Below, piece after piece: positions 21,901 to 34,400 of a DNA stretch of 64,000 nucleotides; the first letter of the stretch is position 1; every line of letters starts with the position of its first letter. Under the pieces are notes generated by a model. That model saw only the letters and a program-made list of their open reading frames with translations. It searched no databases and was not told the origin of the DNA. The translations under genes and the position numbers were made by a program. The DNA comes from Trifolium pratense (Eukaryota; Streptophyta; Magnoliopsida; Fabales; Fabaceae). The DNA is taken from NCBI RefSeq assembly GCF_020283565.1, contig NC_060064.1:20852337-20916336 (forward strand), read 5' to 3'.

Positions 21901-23981
21901 GAAGTTCTAGCCAGGTAATGAGCATAAATAGGTAAAACTTCACTTATCAAAGACCAAACATTCACATCTATGTTAATTATGACATTCATTCTCACGTTTC
22001 TATTTTATTTTGGGTTAGGGAAGAGTACAGGAGAGTCTATGAAATTTCACGGATAGTCGGATCTCCGGCTTTAGATGAAATAGAATGCTAATAGTTCACA
22101 TATAAGCATGCCTATATATATGGATATAACAATGACAGGACTAACTACACATATCACATACCCATTTATTTGATTTGTTGAGGTATTCCTGGCGAAGATA
22201 ACCAACAAATCAGCAAATGTACTGTTTCCTATCCACCGCTTTTGGCCCTCAAGAATCCAACCACCTTCCACCTGATATTTTCAATGAAAAGGACTACATT
22301 ATTCAACAATGGAACAATGGATCACAGTGAAGTATGTCTCATTAGAAAGACAAATAAGACACTATACCTTAGTTGCTATGGTCTTCAAAGCACTGGCATC
22401 ACTTCCATAGTCAGGTTCAGTCAAAGCCTAATAAAACAAAAACTCTTTGAGAAGTTGTGACCTCAGAAAATTACAAAAAATACTCAAATCTAAGGAAGGT
22501 AATTTACCCAACAAGCTATAGTTTTTAGCTGTGCCAACGAAGGTAGATACTTTTGCTTCTGAGCTTCAGACCCACACAATGCTATACTTTGTGGTCAATC
22601 AAAGATATAACATGTCAGGAACTATGAATAATTATTAGCAAAACAATTACAATTCAAAGATTTATCATTAACAAATATAGATATTACCAATAGTGAGCAT
22701 TGCCAAGGATGAATGAACTAAAATGAAAGTTGAACAACTTGCATCAACTCTAGCAACTTCTGCCGTAGCAATAGCACTTCCAGTTATTGAAAGTCCAGGA
22801 CAACCATAACCCTGAGAATCAATCACAACTAGCTAAAAACTCTTTGAAATGTCTTAGACCTAAGACAAAATATAACGGAAATACGTAAATAGCGAACCTT
22901 GATTGTGCCACCAGAAATACCCAGTTCAGCAAGCTTTGGAATAGCATGAAATGGGAATTCGGCTTTCTCCCAATACTGTAAAAAAAAACACGAGATTAAG
23001 TGTAAGAGGAGAGGTAACATCATTACAGAATCTTCAATATACTATACACTATATATACTAATCTCCTTCACTCTCCATCCCAAAAGATACAAACATCAAA
23101 GAAAATATTGGTCTTTCATTTGTCAGCACACACACAGTCACAAGCAAACACACGCACACGAACACGTGAATTAATATACAATCAGGTCCCTCAAAGAAGC
23201 ATCTTTGAGAGGACCATTTTAATATGCATCATAACCAAATTACCAATTGTAAATATACTCGCAAAGCACCAAAATATATACTTACTTTGAATACATTAAA
23301 ACAGTAAAAACCAGAAGAAAAAGAAACAAAAGAAGCTTGCCTTGGTCATTATGGGAGCAATTTCTTTTTCCATACACGCTCTCACTTTCAACCTAATGGC
23401 CTTCTCCTCCGGTTTCAACAAGTCATCATATTGAAAATAATCTGAAGCTGCACTTACCAATAATCAACACAAATACAAAATGCAAGTCAATCCTCCAAAC
23501 CCAAGCATATATCTTGTTTCGCCATATAATTTACTTTACCCCCAAAAATCATGTAAAGTTAAGCACATACTAAGGTTAAGAGTATAAAGATCAAATTGAG
23601 CTATGCTCAAAGGAACAAGAGATGGTCAAATTTTATCTGTACCAATGTATGAATGAACATAAACATGCAAGCATATGTGATGATGTTATTAGGTAGTTAC
23701 CACAAGGAGGAAAAGTAGAGGCTGGAGTTGCTTGTGGAAATGCCAAAGAGACATCAAGTGGTGGCAAATTAAAATATGAAGGCATCTTTCCATTCTTATC
23801 ATCTGTAACAAAATCATCACAATATACAATTATTATTAGCAACAAAACAAGATGATATAGTTTAATAATAAATAAAAGGGTGTGGAAATACAATAACAAA
23901 TTATAGGATATTATATTATATATTGAAGAGATCAGAAGGAAATTGGAGTGAAAGAAAGAAACCTGGATTGGAACGAGTCAT
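18958..23981 (-). CDS. ACX4: peroxisomal short-chain acyl-CoA oxidase (ACX4)
   Basis: Thirteen coding exons, listed 5' to 3' on the minus strand: 23981-23963, 23802-23701, 23447-23341, 22975-22898, 22811-22688, 22581-22508, 22427-22368, 22271-22162, 21477-21318, 20885-20809, 20650-20479, 19926-19834, 19083-18958. Joined they give 433 residues in one frame, close to Arabidopsis ACX4 (436). The enzyme is an FAD-dependent oxidase that turns short-chain acyl-CoA into trans-2-enoyl-CoA plus H2O2, the first step of peroxisomal beta-oxidation. Visible marks: [20 protein letters not shown] near the N-terminus, the flavin-binding [12 protein letters not shown] (about 169-180), [20 protein letters not shown], and YEGTYEINT with the expected catalytic Glu at 404. 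The C-terminus SKM is a variant type-1 peroxisomal targeting signal. All introns are GT-AG except intron 3 (GC-AG). The gene is intact and assignment is secure. Confidence 0.96.
20013..20188 (+). mobile_element. SINE inside ACX4 intron 11, with target-site duplication
   Basis: An insertion of about 176 bp ending in an A-run, flanked by a 16-bp direct repeat AAAGTAGACCACTTAG at 19997-20012 and 20189-20204. Internally an A-box-like TTAAGTGGTTAATGAG and a B-box-like GAGTTCGATTTTTGG fit a tRNA-derived SINE. It lies antisense to ACX4. A decayed relative is visible near 60.48-60.56 kb. Confidence 0.75.
20285..20441 (-). mobile_element. MITE in ACX4 intron 11, shared with the tomosyn gene
   Basis: Its minus-strand start reads AGTGTTGTCATATAGCGGCG and continues through blocks (CTATAGC/ATAGC, AAATTTGAACAAAT) seen again in the element at 30830-30998. 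The left boundary is approximate. Confidence 0.5.
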
Positions 23982-24504
23982 GGTGGTGGAAGAAGAGAAA
24001 GGGTGAAATGAAGCGATTTGGGTTGGTTTGTATTGGGAAAAGTGAAATTGATGATGATGATCAAGAAGAAGAAAAAGAAAACACGGACAATAAATATGAC
24101 TACACGACACTGTATGTCGTATATATCTTCCACGTCTATTAATTATTTTTCCTTTTTAAAGTGACGACAAAGATAATATGTTTGTTGCTTGTGAGTATTA
24201 GGATTAGACTAATTTTGGCATAAATAAGTTCATACCATTTTTTTCCTTTTATCAAAGGATATTTATAGCATTTTATTAATAATCAGATGGATAATACATG
24301 TCAATATGTCAATAAAATATCACAGCTACTGATAGAAGTGACTATTTTTATTAGTGCATGTATTACCTCATTTTCTTTGTCTTCGATTAAATTCAATATA
24401 AGAGTTTTCAAACGACTTAAAAAATAATTATTTTGGTATATGTCATTTTCTATTTTAATTGAATTGTTGAGTAAGCAATCTCTGTTGAGTCGATGTTATT
24501 TATT
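23982..24504. other. ACX4 upstream region
   Basis: ACX4 5' leader rich in TTCTTC (minus strand), then AT-rich sequence. No further gene seen. Confidence 0.4.
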
Positions 24505-24672
24505 GGAATGGATTCTCTGATGTGTGATTTACACTTGAGAAAATAAAATGTAATCTAACACCATCTAAATTCACTTTCTCTAAAGTTTTATATGTTTCTC
24601 TCTCTTGATCAATGGTAACAAACCACACTTTATTCTCTCAAGTGTAAATTACACTTGAGAGAATTCATTCCC
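24505..24672. mobile_element. MITE with inverted ends
   Basis: The left GGAATGGATTCTCTGATGTG...TTTACACTTGAGAAAAT matches the right ATTCTCTCAAGTGTAAATT...GAGAATTCATTCC in reverse complement. Flanks GTTATTTATT and GTTATTTACT suggest a 9-10 bp target-site duplication, as for MULE-type elements. Confidence 0.65.
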
Positions 24673-25714
24673 GTTATTTACTATTTTATTACTTGACGAT
24701 TTTAGTATAATTGCTAAAATACTCATTAACACATTACGCATTGTTATAATCTATGATCTGAACATACAACTTCTTCTCTCGGACCTTCACCTTCATGCCC
24801 TATGATAAATTAAGCTTTACTCGTGTAGCTTATGATACACCTTGTTGGAAATCTTAATCAATAAAAGTCACGATCAAGGGAGCATGCTATAAACTATTCT
24901 CCATGACACTAAGATAGAAGTGAACTACTCACACTTGGCCACGAGCAGCAACAACTCAAAGAAAAATATGATAAAACACGAGACTAAACTAAAAAGAACT
25001 TTATTGAATTTGAAAGCGTTTACAATATGGAGAGAATGACTTTTACAATGATACAAGGTCATATTTATAGAGTATCTGATTTTTGTAGCTATCCTCATTC
25101 ATTGATATCTTACTACAAATGAAGGACATTTAAAAGGGAAATGAAAGACAAAAATTGAAAACCAGCTGAGTTGGTGATGACACGATAGTGTCTAACTCCC
25201 ACACGGCCATGTCAGGCTTCTGCACGTAGGATGTGCTCTCTGACTTGCCTGGCACAACCATGTTGAGATTCCACATGGTCGTGTCAGGTCTTTGCTGATG
25301 CAAAACTTGACTTTTCACATTCTCTAGCATTTAGCAAACTTCACTTTATCTTCATGTAATTTTTATTTTTTTGTGATTCCAAATATGTAATGTTAAGATT
25401 TTGTCATTTTAGTCTCTCATTGAATATAGTGACTTATAACTGTTTGGATTAAATATTATTTTATCTCTGTAATATTAGTGAATTTCAGTTTATCCCCTTC
25501 ATTTAGTATGACATGTCATTATTTATGTCAAATCATAATTCAATATATTAAGTGAGAGACTAAAATGATAGAATCTTCATATTATAAGGTTGGAATCGCA
25601 AAACAAATATTACAGGAGGTAAACCAAAATTCGCATTATCTTGGGTAAAACACTATTCAATCATAATATTATTGTACGTTTACCTTTTATTCGGTATAAT
25701 TATCCAATATCTTT
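24673..25714. other. intergenic, probably old transposon sequence
   Basis: Near 25.15-25.33 kb a minus-strand frame of 66 codons covers sequence with two related CACACGGCCATG / ACATGGTCGTGT-type blocks in tandem. A TATTTATAGAGT near 25.06 kb resembles the TATA region of a retroelement LTR. I found no paired ends and no protein family, so it remains unassigned. Confidence 0.3.
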
Positions 25715-27909
25715 ATTTAAAGTGGATTTTGAAAAAGCATGTGGAATGAAGCTATTTGGATGTAGTGATGAATAAAATGGGTTTTCAGGAAAATGGAGAA
25801 GGTGGATGATGGAATGTATTAGTACAGTGTGTCCGACATATGAGTTCCAGTTAAGGCGGGGCTTGTGACAAGGTGGTCCTTGTCACAATTTCTTTTTTTA
25901 ATTATTGTTGAAGGGTTGCATGTGATGTTGAAGACTGCGTTTGATACTGGTTTATTTTCAGGTTACAAATTCGGTGCAATCTCAGAGTCTCAATACAATA
26001 TTTCTTATCTTTAGTTTGCTGATGACACTTTGATTTTGGGCAAGAAGAGTTGGGCAAATGTTAGAACTTTGAAAGCAATATTGATTCTTTTTGAATTGAT
26101 GTCTGACCTTAGAATTAATTTTCATAAGAGTTCCTTGATGGGGGCGAATGTGGAGGAGTCTTGGCTGGTGGATGCTGCTTTTGTGTTGAACTGTAAGATT
26201 GGTCGTATCCTTTTTTGTATTTGGGTTTGCCGATTGGTGGGAATCCTCGTTGGAGGGAGGTTCAACAAAGATTTTTGTATTTGGATGCTAATATTAGCAG
26301 AGTGGTGAGAAATGGAGAACATACTTTATTTTAGAAGGACAATTGGTTGGAGGGAGGTTCTTTTAAGGTGAGGTTTAACATGTTATTTTCGTTATCGATT
26401 AACAAGGATGTGCCGGTGGCTGAGACGAGAAGGCTAGGTTGGGGTGTAGGTAGGGAGGGTCGACAATGGCAGAGGAGACACTTTGCTTGGGAAGAGGGGA
26501 AGGTGGAGGAGTGTTCTTTTTTGTTTGTTAATATTGATTTACAGGTAAATTTAGATGATCGTTGGCGATGGAATCTAGATCCAACTAATGGCTACTCGAT
26601 TAGTGGGGTGTGTTATTGGTTGACTCATTAGATTCCGGTAGAACCATTGGTGGACCAGAGATTAATTTGGAACGAGTTGGTGCCTAGTAAAACCTCTCTC
26701 TTTGTGTGGCACTTGTTTGATGATAATCGGTTGCCGACAAAGGATAATTTGTTTCGCTGTGATGTTATTAACGCGGACTCGATGACATGCTTGGGGGTCT
26801 GGAAAACCTGGAAGTGCTAAGAATTTATTTTTTGAATGTGAGTTTTTTTGGCGCTATTTGGTATGATGTGTATAATTTGTTGGGAGTGTATTTGGTCTTT
26901 CCTGACAATGCTATTATCCATCTCTTCAACTTCACGATTCTTTTTTGTTTGGGTAAGGATGATCGGCCAAGTTTTTAACGTGGTTTGTTGTTGGCTAATT
27001 AAGAAGGAAATGAATAATTGATTGTTCCAAGGAGTGTCTGTTAAATAAAATTAAAGTTTTGTCCTAGTGGTGGTTGAAAGCCTGTAAAAAAGACTTACGT
27101 TTTCATTTAAATCAATGATGGATTAATCCTTCTGCTTGCTTGAGATTAGGGGTGATCGTATCCGAACCAATCGAAAAGTAAAACAGAAAACCGAACCAAA
27201 CCAAACAGAAAACCGCAAGAACTGCATTTGGTTTAGATGTATTTGGGTGACTTTCTTACTGAACCGCAAACCGTAAAAATCGCAAAAACCGCGAATACCG
27301 TAAAAACCGCATTAAGTTACTATTATATATTTATATTCTAATATACATAGCTCAATTACCAAGTCGGTCGACCAAATTAATGAAACTTCGAAGTTTTTTT
27401 TATTTTTTGTACTGTAATGTTATTTTGGTGTTGTAATGTTATTTTAGATAAACAACTTTTATCGGTATTGTGATGTTATTTTGGAAATTCAAGTATTTTT
27501 TGGATATTTAAAATTGTAAGATACTATAATGTTATTTTGAATAAACAATTTTTATTGATACTACAATGTTATTTTGGAACTTCAAGTTTCTTTTTTGGAT
27601 GTTTAAAATTGTTCGGTACTGAAACGCCGTAAACTGCACCAACCGAACCAATCCACATTGGTTTGGTTTGGATGACTTTTTAAAAATCAACCGAACCGCA
27701 TACATTTTTATCTCGCGATTAGGATAACTTTTATGTTCAAACCCAAACCAAACCGCACCACGATCACCCTACTCGAGACACTCTTAGTTTTCGAGTTTAT
27801 ATATATATTTTTTTTTCTCAGGGCTTTCTGATTGTAACTCTTTTCGTTTTGCAATTCTTTTTGACATACCTTATATTTTTTTAATATATTCATTGGTTTA
27901 TTCAAAAAA
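25715..27909 (+). pseudogene. 5'-truncated LINE retrotransposon, dead
   Basis: Plus-strand remains of a non-LTR reverse transcriptase open with VDFEKA, then LRRGL and QGGP-like blocks, then the catalytic FADDTLILG motif (about 26.02 kb). The C-terminal zf-RVT region follows (SGVCYWLTH, LIWNELVPSKTSLFVWHLF, LPTKDNLF) and ends near WWINPSACL. Stops and frameshifts occur throughout, one just before FADD. The 3' tail resumes after the nested hAT-like element at 27772 and ends near 27909 in an A-rich stretch. The 5' part of the element (ORF1 and endonuclease) is missing. Confidence 0.85.
27147..27771. mobile_element. hAT-like non-autonomous element nested in the LINE
   Basis: 625 bp bounded by terminal inverted repeats: TAGGGGTGATCGT at the left, ACGATCACCCTA at the right. 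The flanking 8-mers CTTGAGAT and CTCGAGAC match at 6 of 8 positions, as an aged 8-bp hAT target duplication should. Subterminal clusters of CCGAACC/AACCGAACC occur on both sides. There is no transposase. Confidence 0.8.
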
Positions 27910-28169
27910 TTATCCTATATTTATTCAATAAAAAAACCATTTGATTGTTGATAAATCATAAGAAATATTTGTGGTGAGAACTGAGAAGCTTGACTTCCTT
28001 CAAAGCAAAAATAAAAAAGATTTTAGATCACACATGCATGTATGGAAAAAATAGTTAGTATTAATTACTGTACCATACAAGTAGCTTCTGTCAAGAAAAA
28101 TTGTTATACTGTATAGCTTCCTTCAACTATGCTTCGCAAAGAGAGAGATAACAATAAAAAAACTAAAGG

Positions 28170-28242
28170 TGGAGATGCGGGGTATCGATCCCCGTACCTC
28201 TCGCATGCTAAGCGAGCGCTCTACCATCTGAGCTACATCCCC
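28170..28242 (-). tRNA. tRNA-Ala (AGC)
   Basis: 73 nt on the minus strand starting GGGGATGTAGCTCAGATGGT and ending in CATCTCC plus discriminator A. The acceptor stem pairs, the anticodon loop reads CTTAGCATG (anticodon AGC), and GGATCGATACCC forms the T-arm with the B box. There is no intron. A run of seven T follows shortly after the 3' end, an RNA polymerase III terminator. It is divergent from the WD40 gene, whose ATG is about 250 bp away. Confidence 0.96.
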
Positions 28243-28491
28243 ATATTGTTGTTTACTTCTCATTAATTAAATATAAATATAATATTTAAATTAAAATAAG
28301 AAAATGTCAAATAAATAACTACTCCATTGACTCGCAGATGAGCTACAAAATACAAAGTTTTTCATCTCTTTTAATTCAAAAATTGAATTATAATCGATTA
28401 AGCATCGAATAATCAGTCCAACAAACCATACCATATTATTATTCTTAAACACAACAACCTACGACAACAACAACATCATCATCAAAAAACC

Positions 28492-31400
28492 ATGTTTGCC
28501 AAAAAATTGTTACACAAAGCTGTCCAACACCATTTAAACGTAAGAAAAATCCTGTTTTTCTTTCTGGGTTGTTGTTATTTTCGATTTTGATTTTCAAATT
28601 TTGATTCTTTTTGATTTTGGGTTGTTGTTATTTTTTGTTTTTCAGCACAAGTTGCTGCAGCAAGGTAGTTTACAACAAAGTGAATTGGATCCAAGAATTG
28701 TGATTCACTATGGCATTCCATCTTCTTCTTCACTTCTCGCTTTTGACCCTATTCAGAGACTTTTGGCTATTGGGACTTTGTCAGTTCATTCTCTATCTTT
28801 CTCTCATTGATTGGTTGATTCTGTTATTGTTTATGATTTTGGTGTATTAGTATTACAATGCATGTGATGTGAGCTACAATAGTTTTACTCATTTTTCCAT
28901 TTATTATACAGTAGTTGCTTATAATCTTGTGTTATCCTATATCCTAATTGTTCTTGACAATTGATAAGTAATTTAAAGTTGTTGTTTTTATAATTTTGTA
29001 TACTATAGTTGTTTAGTGATTGCATTCTGAAATGCTCTAATTGAATGAAACAAATGTTAGTTAGTTAGAATAGACTTAGAAATTTTGGAAAAATGGTATC
29101 TTGGGTTATTCTAATTATCCATGATGGCTTTGGTTCTGTTAGTGAGTAGAGTAGGTTTTTCTAGTTTTTGGGTGGTGCTGAGATTTTTTTGCAGTATTGA
29201 GTCATTTTCTGATTCTTTCGGTTATAAACACGTATTTGAACATTATAAGCTGCAAGAAATCTGTTAAGGGAATGTATAACTGACAACATATGTGTTTACT
29301 TTTCAATTTTTACCGGTGTTGACGTGTTTGTGTCTCTGTCAGTGCTTCATAGGTTCATGATTAGGCAGATATTGTTGTAATTTTTACCATAATGTTTGAT
29401 TCTTATAATTTGGTGATGTACCGAAAACAAGGCATATATCAGGAGTTATTTATAACGATAAAATGCATGGTATAATAGGTTGTCGGTGATTTAGTTACTA
29501 ATATTGCTTAGTTTAATGGTAGGGATGGAAGACTTAAGGTGATTGGCGGTGATAATATTGAAGGACTTTTGATTTCTTCTAAGCAACTTCCTTACAAATA
29601 CTTGGAGGTAGGTTGCATTTGCACTTCTCATATGGATTTAGAGTTAGTTGTTCTGGAATTTTCTATCAAGCAAGTTATCAAAATATTAGCTAGCTAAGCT
29701 TGTGATAAATGTAATTGCTTCTATATGAATGTAATATTGATGTTCGGATTTGTTTGGCGCTTGCAGTTCCTACAAAACCAGGGGTATTTAGTTGGGGTCT
29801 TAAATGATAATGATATCCAGGTAAATTTCTTTTTCTAGATTTCATTTTTGTCTTTTTCCCAGTCCATCGTAAATTTTTGAAAGAATCATTATTACATTTA
29901 TAATTGAATGAACAATTTGAGTACATCAAATTATGGTTGATATCACAAAAGCAATTGACTTTGATTTCCTTGCTCATTATAGTTTGTGATTTATATGGCT
30001 AAATAGAAACCATTCACCTAGTCCTTGTTATTTTTTTTTTTTGCAGGTTTGGAATCTTGAGAATCGGAGCCTTATTTGTTCGTTACAATGGGAATCCAAT
30101 ATTACCGCTTTCTCTGTAATTAGTGGCTCACGTTTCATGTATGTTAGTGAAATATATAATTTAGTATATCTGTATGTTTAACTCTTGTTCCTACAAGTTA
30201 TTTGCAAATGGTTATGATTACATGATTATTAACATTACTACTCTATTATAATGTGCAGTTATGTTGGAGATGAGCATGGCTTGTTTTCTGTGATAAAGTT
30301 TGACGCTGAGGAAGGACAACTTTCAAAGTCATCAAATCATTTATCGGCAAAATTTCTAAGGGGTAATTTCTCGTTTTATGTTGTGACAATGATTAATAAT
30401 TAATACATATCTTGCTTTCTGTAAAGTCATACATGAAATCCGTTGATCTTTTGAACTAGTCATAAATGTTCAAACAGACACTTCGATGGGAACTAAAGTT
30501 CACCGAGAACTTGGGAAAGCACAAAAACAATAGTATTGTAGATAGAAAAAGATATTCAGAGACCGCAATAATCAATTTTCTCCATGGCCAATAACCATAA
30601 ACTTTTCCTGAAATGCTGTTCTCCTTTGTATGACCCTATGCACCCGCAATCTTCGTCGGCATTTTTGTGCTGCCAGCTGTCATTCAGTTATGCTTAGAGG
30701 CCACTTGTGATTTGGGCTCACAATTGAATTTTCTTTTATTACTTACTTTTTCTCCGCTCTCACTACTGATCTCTACCCCTCCCTTTATTTCTCCTTACAT
30801 AGCCTTTAGTTTCAACTCCTTTTCTCGCAGTGTTGTCAAATAGTGACTATAGCATAGCAAAATTTGAACAAATAGTTATTGTTCTGCCATACACATAATG
30901 AAAAGTGTTTTTAAATAGTGGCTATAGCATTGTAGGATACAGGAGTTTGAAAATACCACTATTTTCCGCAATATATGATTGACCGCGGTTGACAACACAT
31001 ATCAGTAATGTTGAGACCCAATACAATATACATATTATGTAATTACTATGTCCAAATTTCTTATTCATATCTATGCTTCTATGTGTAAAAATGTTTTGTT
31101 TTCTGTGTTCAGAAATACTCATTGCCATTGTTTTGTTCCTTTTGATAGAAGCTGCCGGGTTTCCAGAGTCCAACGATCAACCAATTGTCGGAATTCTTAC
31201 GCAACCTTATTCTTCTGGGAACAGGCAAGATATAAGTCATTCACTGAGATTTTTTAAGTCTACTTCTTTGCCCTTGGAAGTATGACTTGATAGTTACTTA
31301 TTGATATTTACCAAAGCAATGCCAATTGAAGAGCTCGATTTCATAAAATCAGATTTCCGGATATAACTTATTTGGTTAACATTCATATTTGTAATTTTCT

Positions 31401-34400
31401 TGCCATGTTTATTATTTTAAATTATTTCTTAGATTTGATGAAATTGCAGAGCCAACCTTGAAAATCAATGAGTGTGTGTAGTTTGTCATTGGCATGGCTG
31501 AATATTGTTCTAAGAAACACTGATACATTATTTGATAAGCAATAAGTATATTCTGTCATATTCATATTTAAATCTTTGAACTCTGAATGAATGATGGATG
31601 AATATATTTCAAGCCGGTAAATGTTTTCATCAGCATTTGACGCGATCATATCTCTATCTCTACATGTCTCTCTTGTTTTCCCTCTTTCAACATAGTATTA
31701 GAGCCTATTGAGAGACGCAACCCTAAACTGATACTCATCACTTTCAATTTGATGACTAATGAATTCTGTATTTTTTTTTTATTTTTGCAGATTGTTGATT
31801 GCGTTTCAAGATGGACTACTAATTCTTTGGGATGTTTCTGAAGCTAAAATTGTGTTCCTTGGTGGTGGAAAGGATCTTCAATTGAAAGACGGGGATGGTA
31901 ACTCTACTGAAACGAACACTAATCTTCCAGCTGATATTTTAGAACAAAATATGGGCGACAAAGAGATAAGTGCTCTTTGTTGGGCATCTTCTGATGGGTC
32001 CATTCTTGCTGTTGGATACTTAGACGGAGATATCCTTTTTTGGAACTTGTTATCTGCAGCACCTTCCAAAGGTCAACAAACCACTTCATCTAAAAATGTT
32101 GTTAGGCTACAACTGTCCAATGCAGAAAGAAGAATCCCCGTCATTGTCTTGCAGTGGTCCAATAGTCAAAAATCTCATAACGACTTCACTGGTCAGTTGT
32201 TTGTCTATGGTGGTGATGAAATTGGATCGGAAGAAGTTTTGACCGTGAGTTATTTGTTATTGATTTTTCTTAGTTTGTCTTTATTGGTCCCCCTAAACTT
32301 TAACGCGTCTCTTCATTACAGGTTTTAACTCTTGAATGGTCATCTGGGATGGAATCATTAAGATGCATCGGTCGCGCAGACCTCACACTTAATGGCACTT
32401 TTGCTGATTTGATTTTATTGCCAAGTCTAGGAGCAAGGGATTTGAGTAGCAAAGATGAGCTTTTTGTACTGACAAACCCTGGACAAATACACTATTATGA
32501 TAATGCCAGCTTGTCTGCGTTAACGTCTCAGCAGAATAGGACAGCATCTGTATCTGCGCAGGAGTTTCCGGTACTAATACCTATGGCTAATCCATCTTTG
32601 ACTGTTGCAAAACTTATCAAGTTGCCGAGTCAGTTAAACTCATCGAAAACTCTAGCTGAGGTGATTTTTTGTCTGCCAGTAATTTTTTCTCATCTTTGTT
32701 CGTATTGTGGTTTTTCAACTTCTTATTTTGTTTATCTTAGGTAGCCTCAGTTCTGAAAACTAGCTCAGCACCTGGTTCAGCTTCTTCTTCAAATTGGCCG
32801 TTAACTGGGGGTGTTCCTAGCCACTTGTCCACAGTTAAAGGTGCTGCGATTGAGAGAGTTTATTTTGTTGGTTATTCTAATGGATCTGTCCTCATGTGTG
32901 ATGCCACACATCCCATCTTGTCTTATATTTGCTACATAGAAGGAGAGGTATGAATTCCACAATGTTTTTGATTTAATTCATATACACTGTCGGCGTAAAT
33001 ATTTTTTATACAGTCATTCAATCGTAATCGTTAGATCTTTAAAAACGTTTAATTTAATCATAATTACTTATAAAGTCACACATGTGATTAGTTGTGATTT
33101 ATTGACGGTATAAAACCCTTTACTTTGACAGTGTATCAAAATTAAACTCTTACTTTATTTTTTCACCAACCTCCTCTGTTTTGTAGGTTATTGGTGTAAA
33201 AGTGTCTGGATCAAATGCTCCAGTGACAAAATTGGAATTTTGTTCCGCTTCCTTACTTCTGGCTGTGGGCAATGAATGTGGTCTTGTCAGAAATCTTTCT
33301 TAATTGGTTACTCTATTCTGAGGCAATGCGTTATTATCCTATACTTAATCCTTGGCTTTGATGTCTTTTGTAGGTTCGCATTTATGACCTTAAAGACTGC
33401 TCTGATGAGAAAAAAACCAAGCTTGTTACAGAAACAAAAAATGAAGGTGATGTATTCTGTCAGTCATTGTAGAACGCTACCTTCTTCATTCGAGTTCTTT
33501 TTCCCCCCCTCTATCATGATATTTCCAAAACCATGATATCTGTGTGTTAAAATGAAAATTTTACCGTGACTTATATTGATAAATTTGTATGCAGTCCATG
33601 ATTCTCCACAAGCAAAAGGACCTCATTGCAGTGCTGTTTTTTCTCTTGTCGGTTTTCCAGTACAAGCATTATCTTTTGCAAATTCTGGAACCAAACTTGC
33701 TATTGGATTTTTAAGTGGTCGTGTGGGTATCATCTGACTAGTTAACTGACATTTCCTTTTTTGTTAGCAAATTCGATCATAAGTAGACATGTCAAAAAAT
33801 TTCAACTGATTAATCTTGAATACATTGCTCCTTTCCAGGTTGCAGTCTGCGATATGAAATCGTTGTCGGTTTTGTTCTTGATTGACGGTGTACCTAACTC
33901 AAGCTCACCAATTACTTCAATGGTTTGGAAACAACCATGTTTTGAAAGTGCTGTAAATAGTCCAAAGAAACCAGAAACACCTTCAGGCAAATCTCTTGAA
34001 GAGATACTATTTATCTTATCCAGAAGTGGAAAAATTAATGTAGTTGACGGTGAAACTGGTAAAATGATCTCTAGCCGGCCGTTTCATATGAAGGAATCAA
34101 CTGCAATTTCAATGTATGTTATAGGCAAGTACAAAACACAATATGGATTCAGTTTTATTGCTCTTGCATATCATTGAAAATTCTAAGCTATGTAGCACTA
34201 ACACTTTATATTAAAGGGTTGTCAGGTGTCCGACACGTGTCGGCGACACTGACACGATACCAACACATGTGATGTGGCTATATTCACTTACTTCCATTTT
34301 CTCACATTATTACCGGTGTCAATGTGTCAATATCAGTGCCGTGTCTATGTCAGTGCTTCATAGATTCTAAGAAATTTTTGTTCTCCAGATGATAGCATCT

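Noticed and set aside
25130..25330. 66-codon minus-strand frame with PDTTMW / PDMAVW repeats
   Set aside because: The repeat arises from a short duplicated DNA block in probable retroelement sequence; no protein family is recognisable.
31048..31285. Two overlapping open frames near 31.1 kb
   Set aside because: Their shared part is exon 7 of the tomosyn-like gene; the rest is intron read-through.
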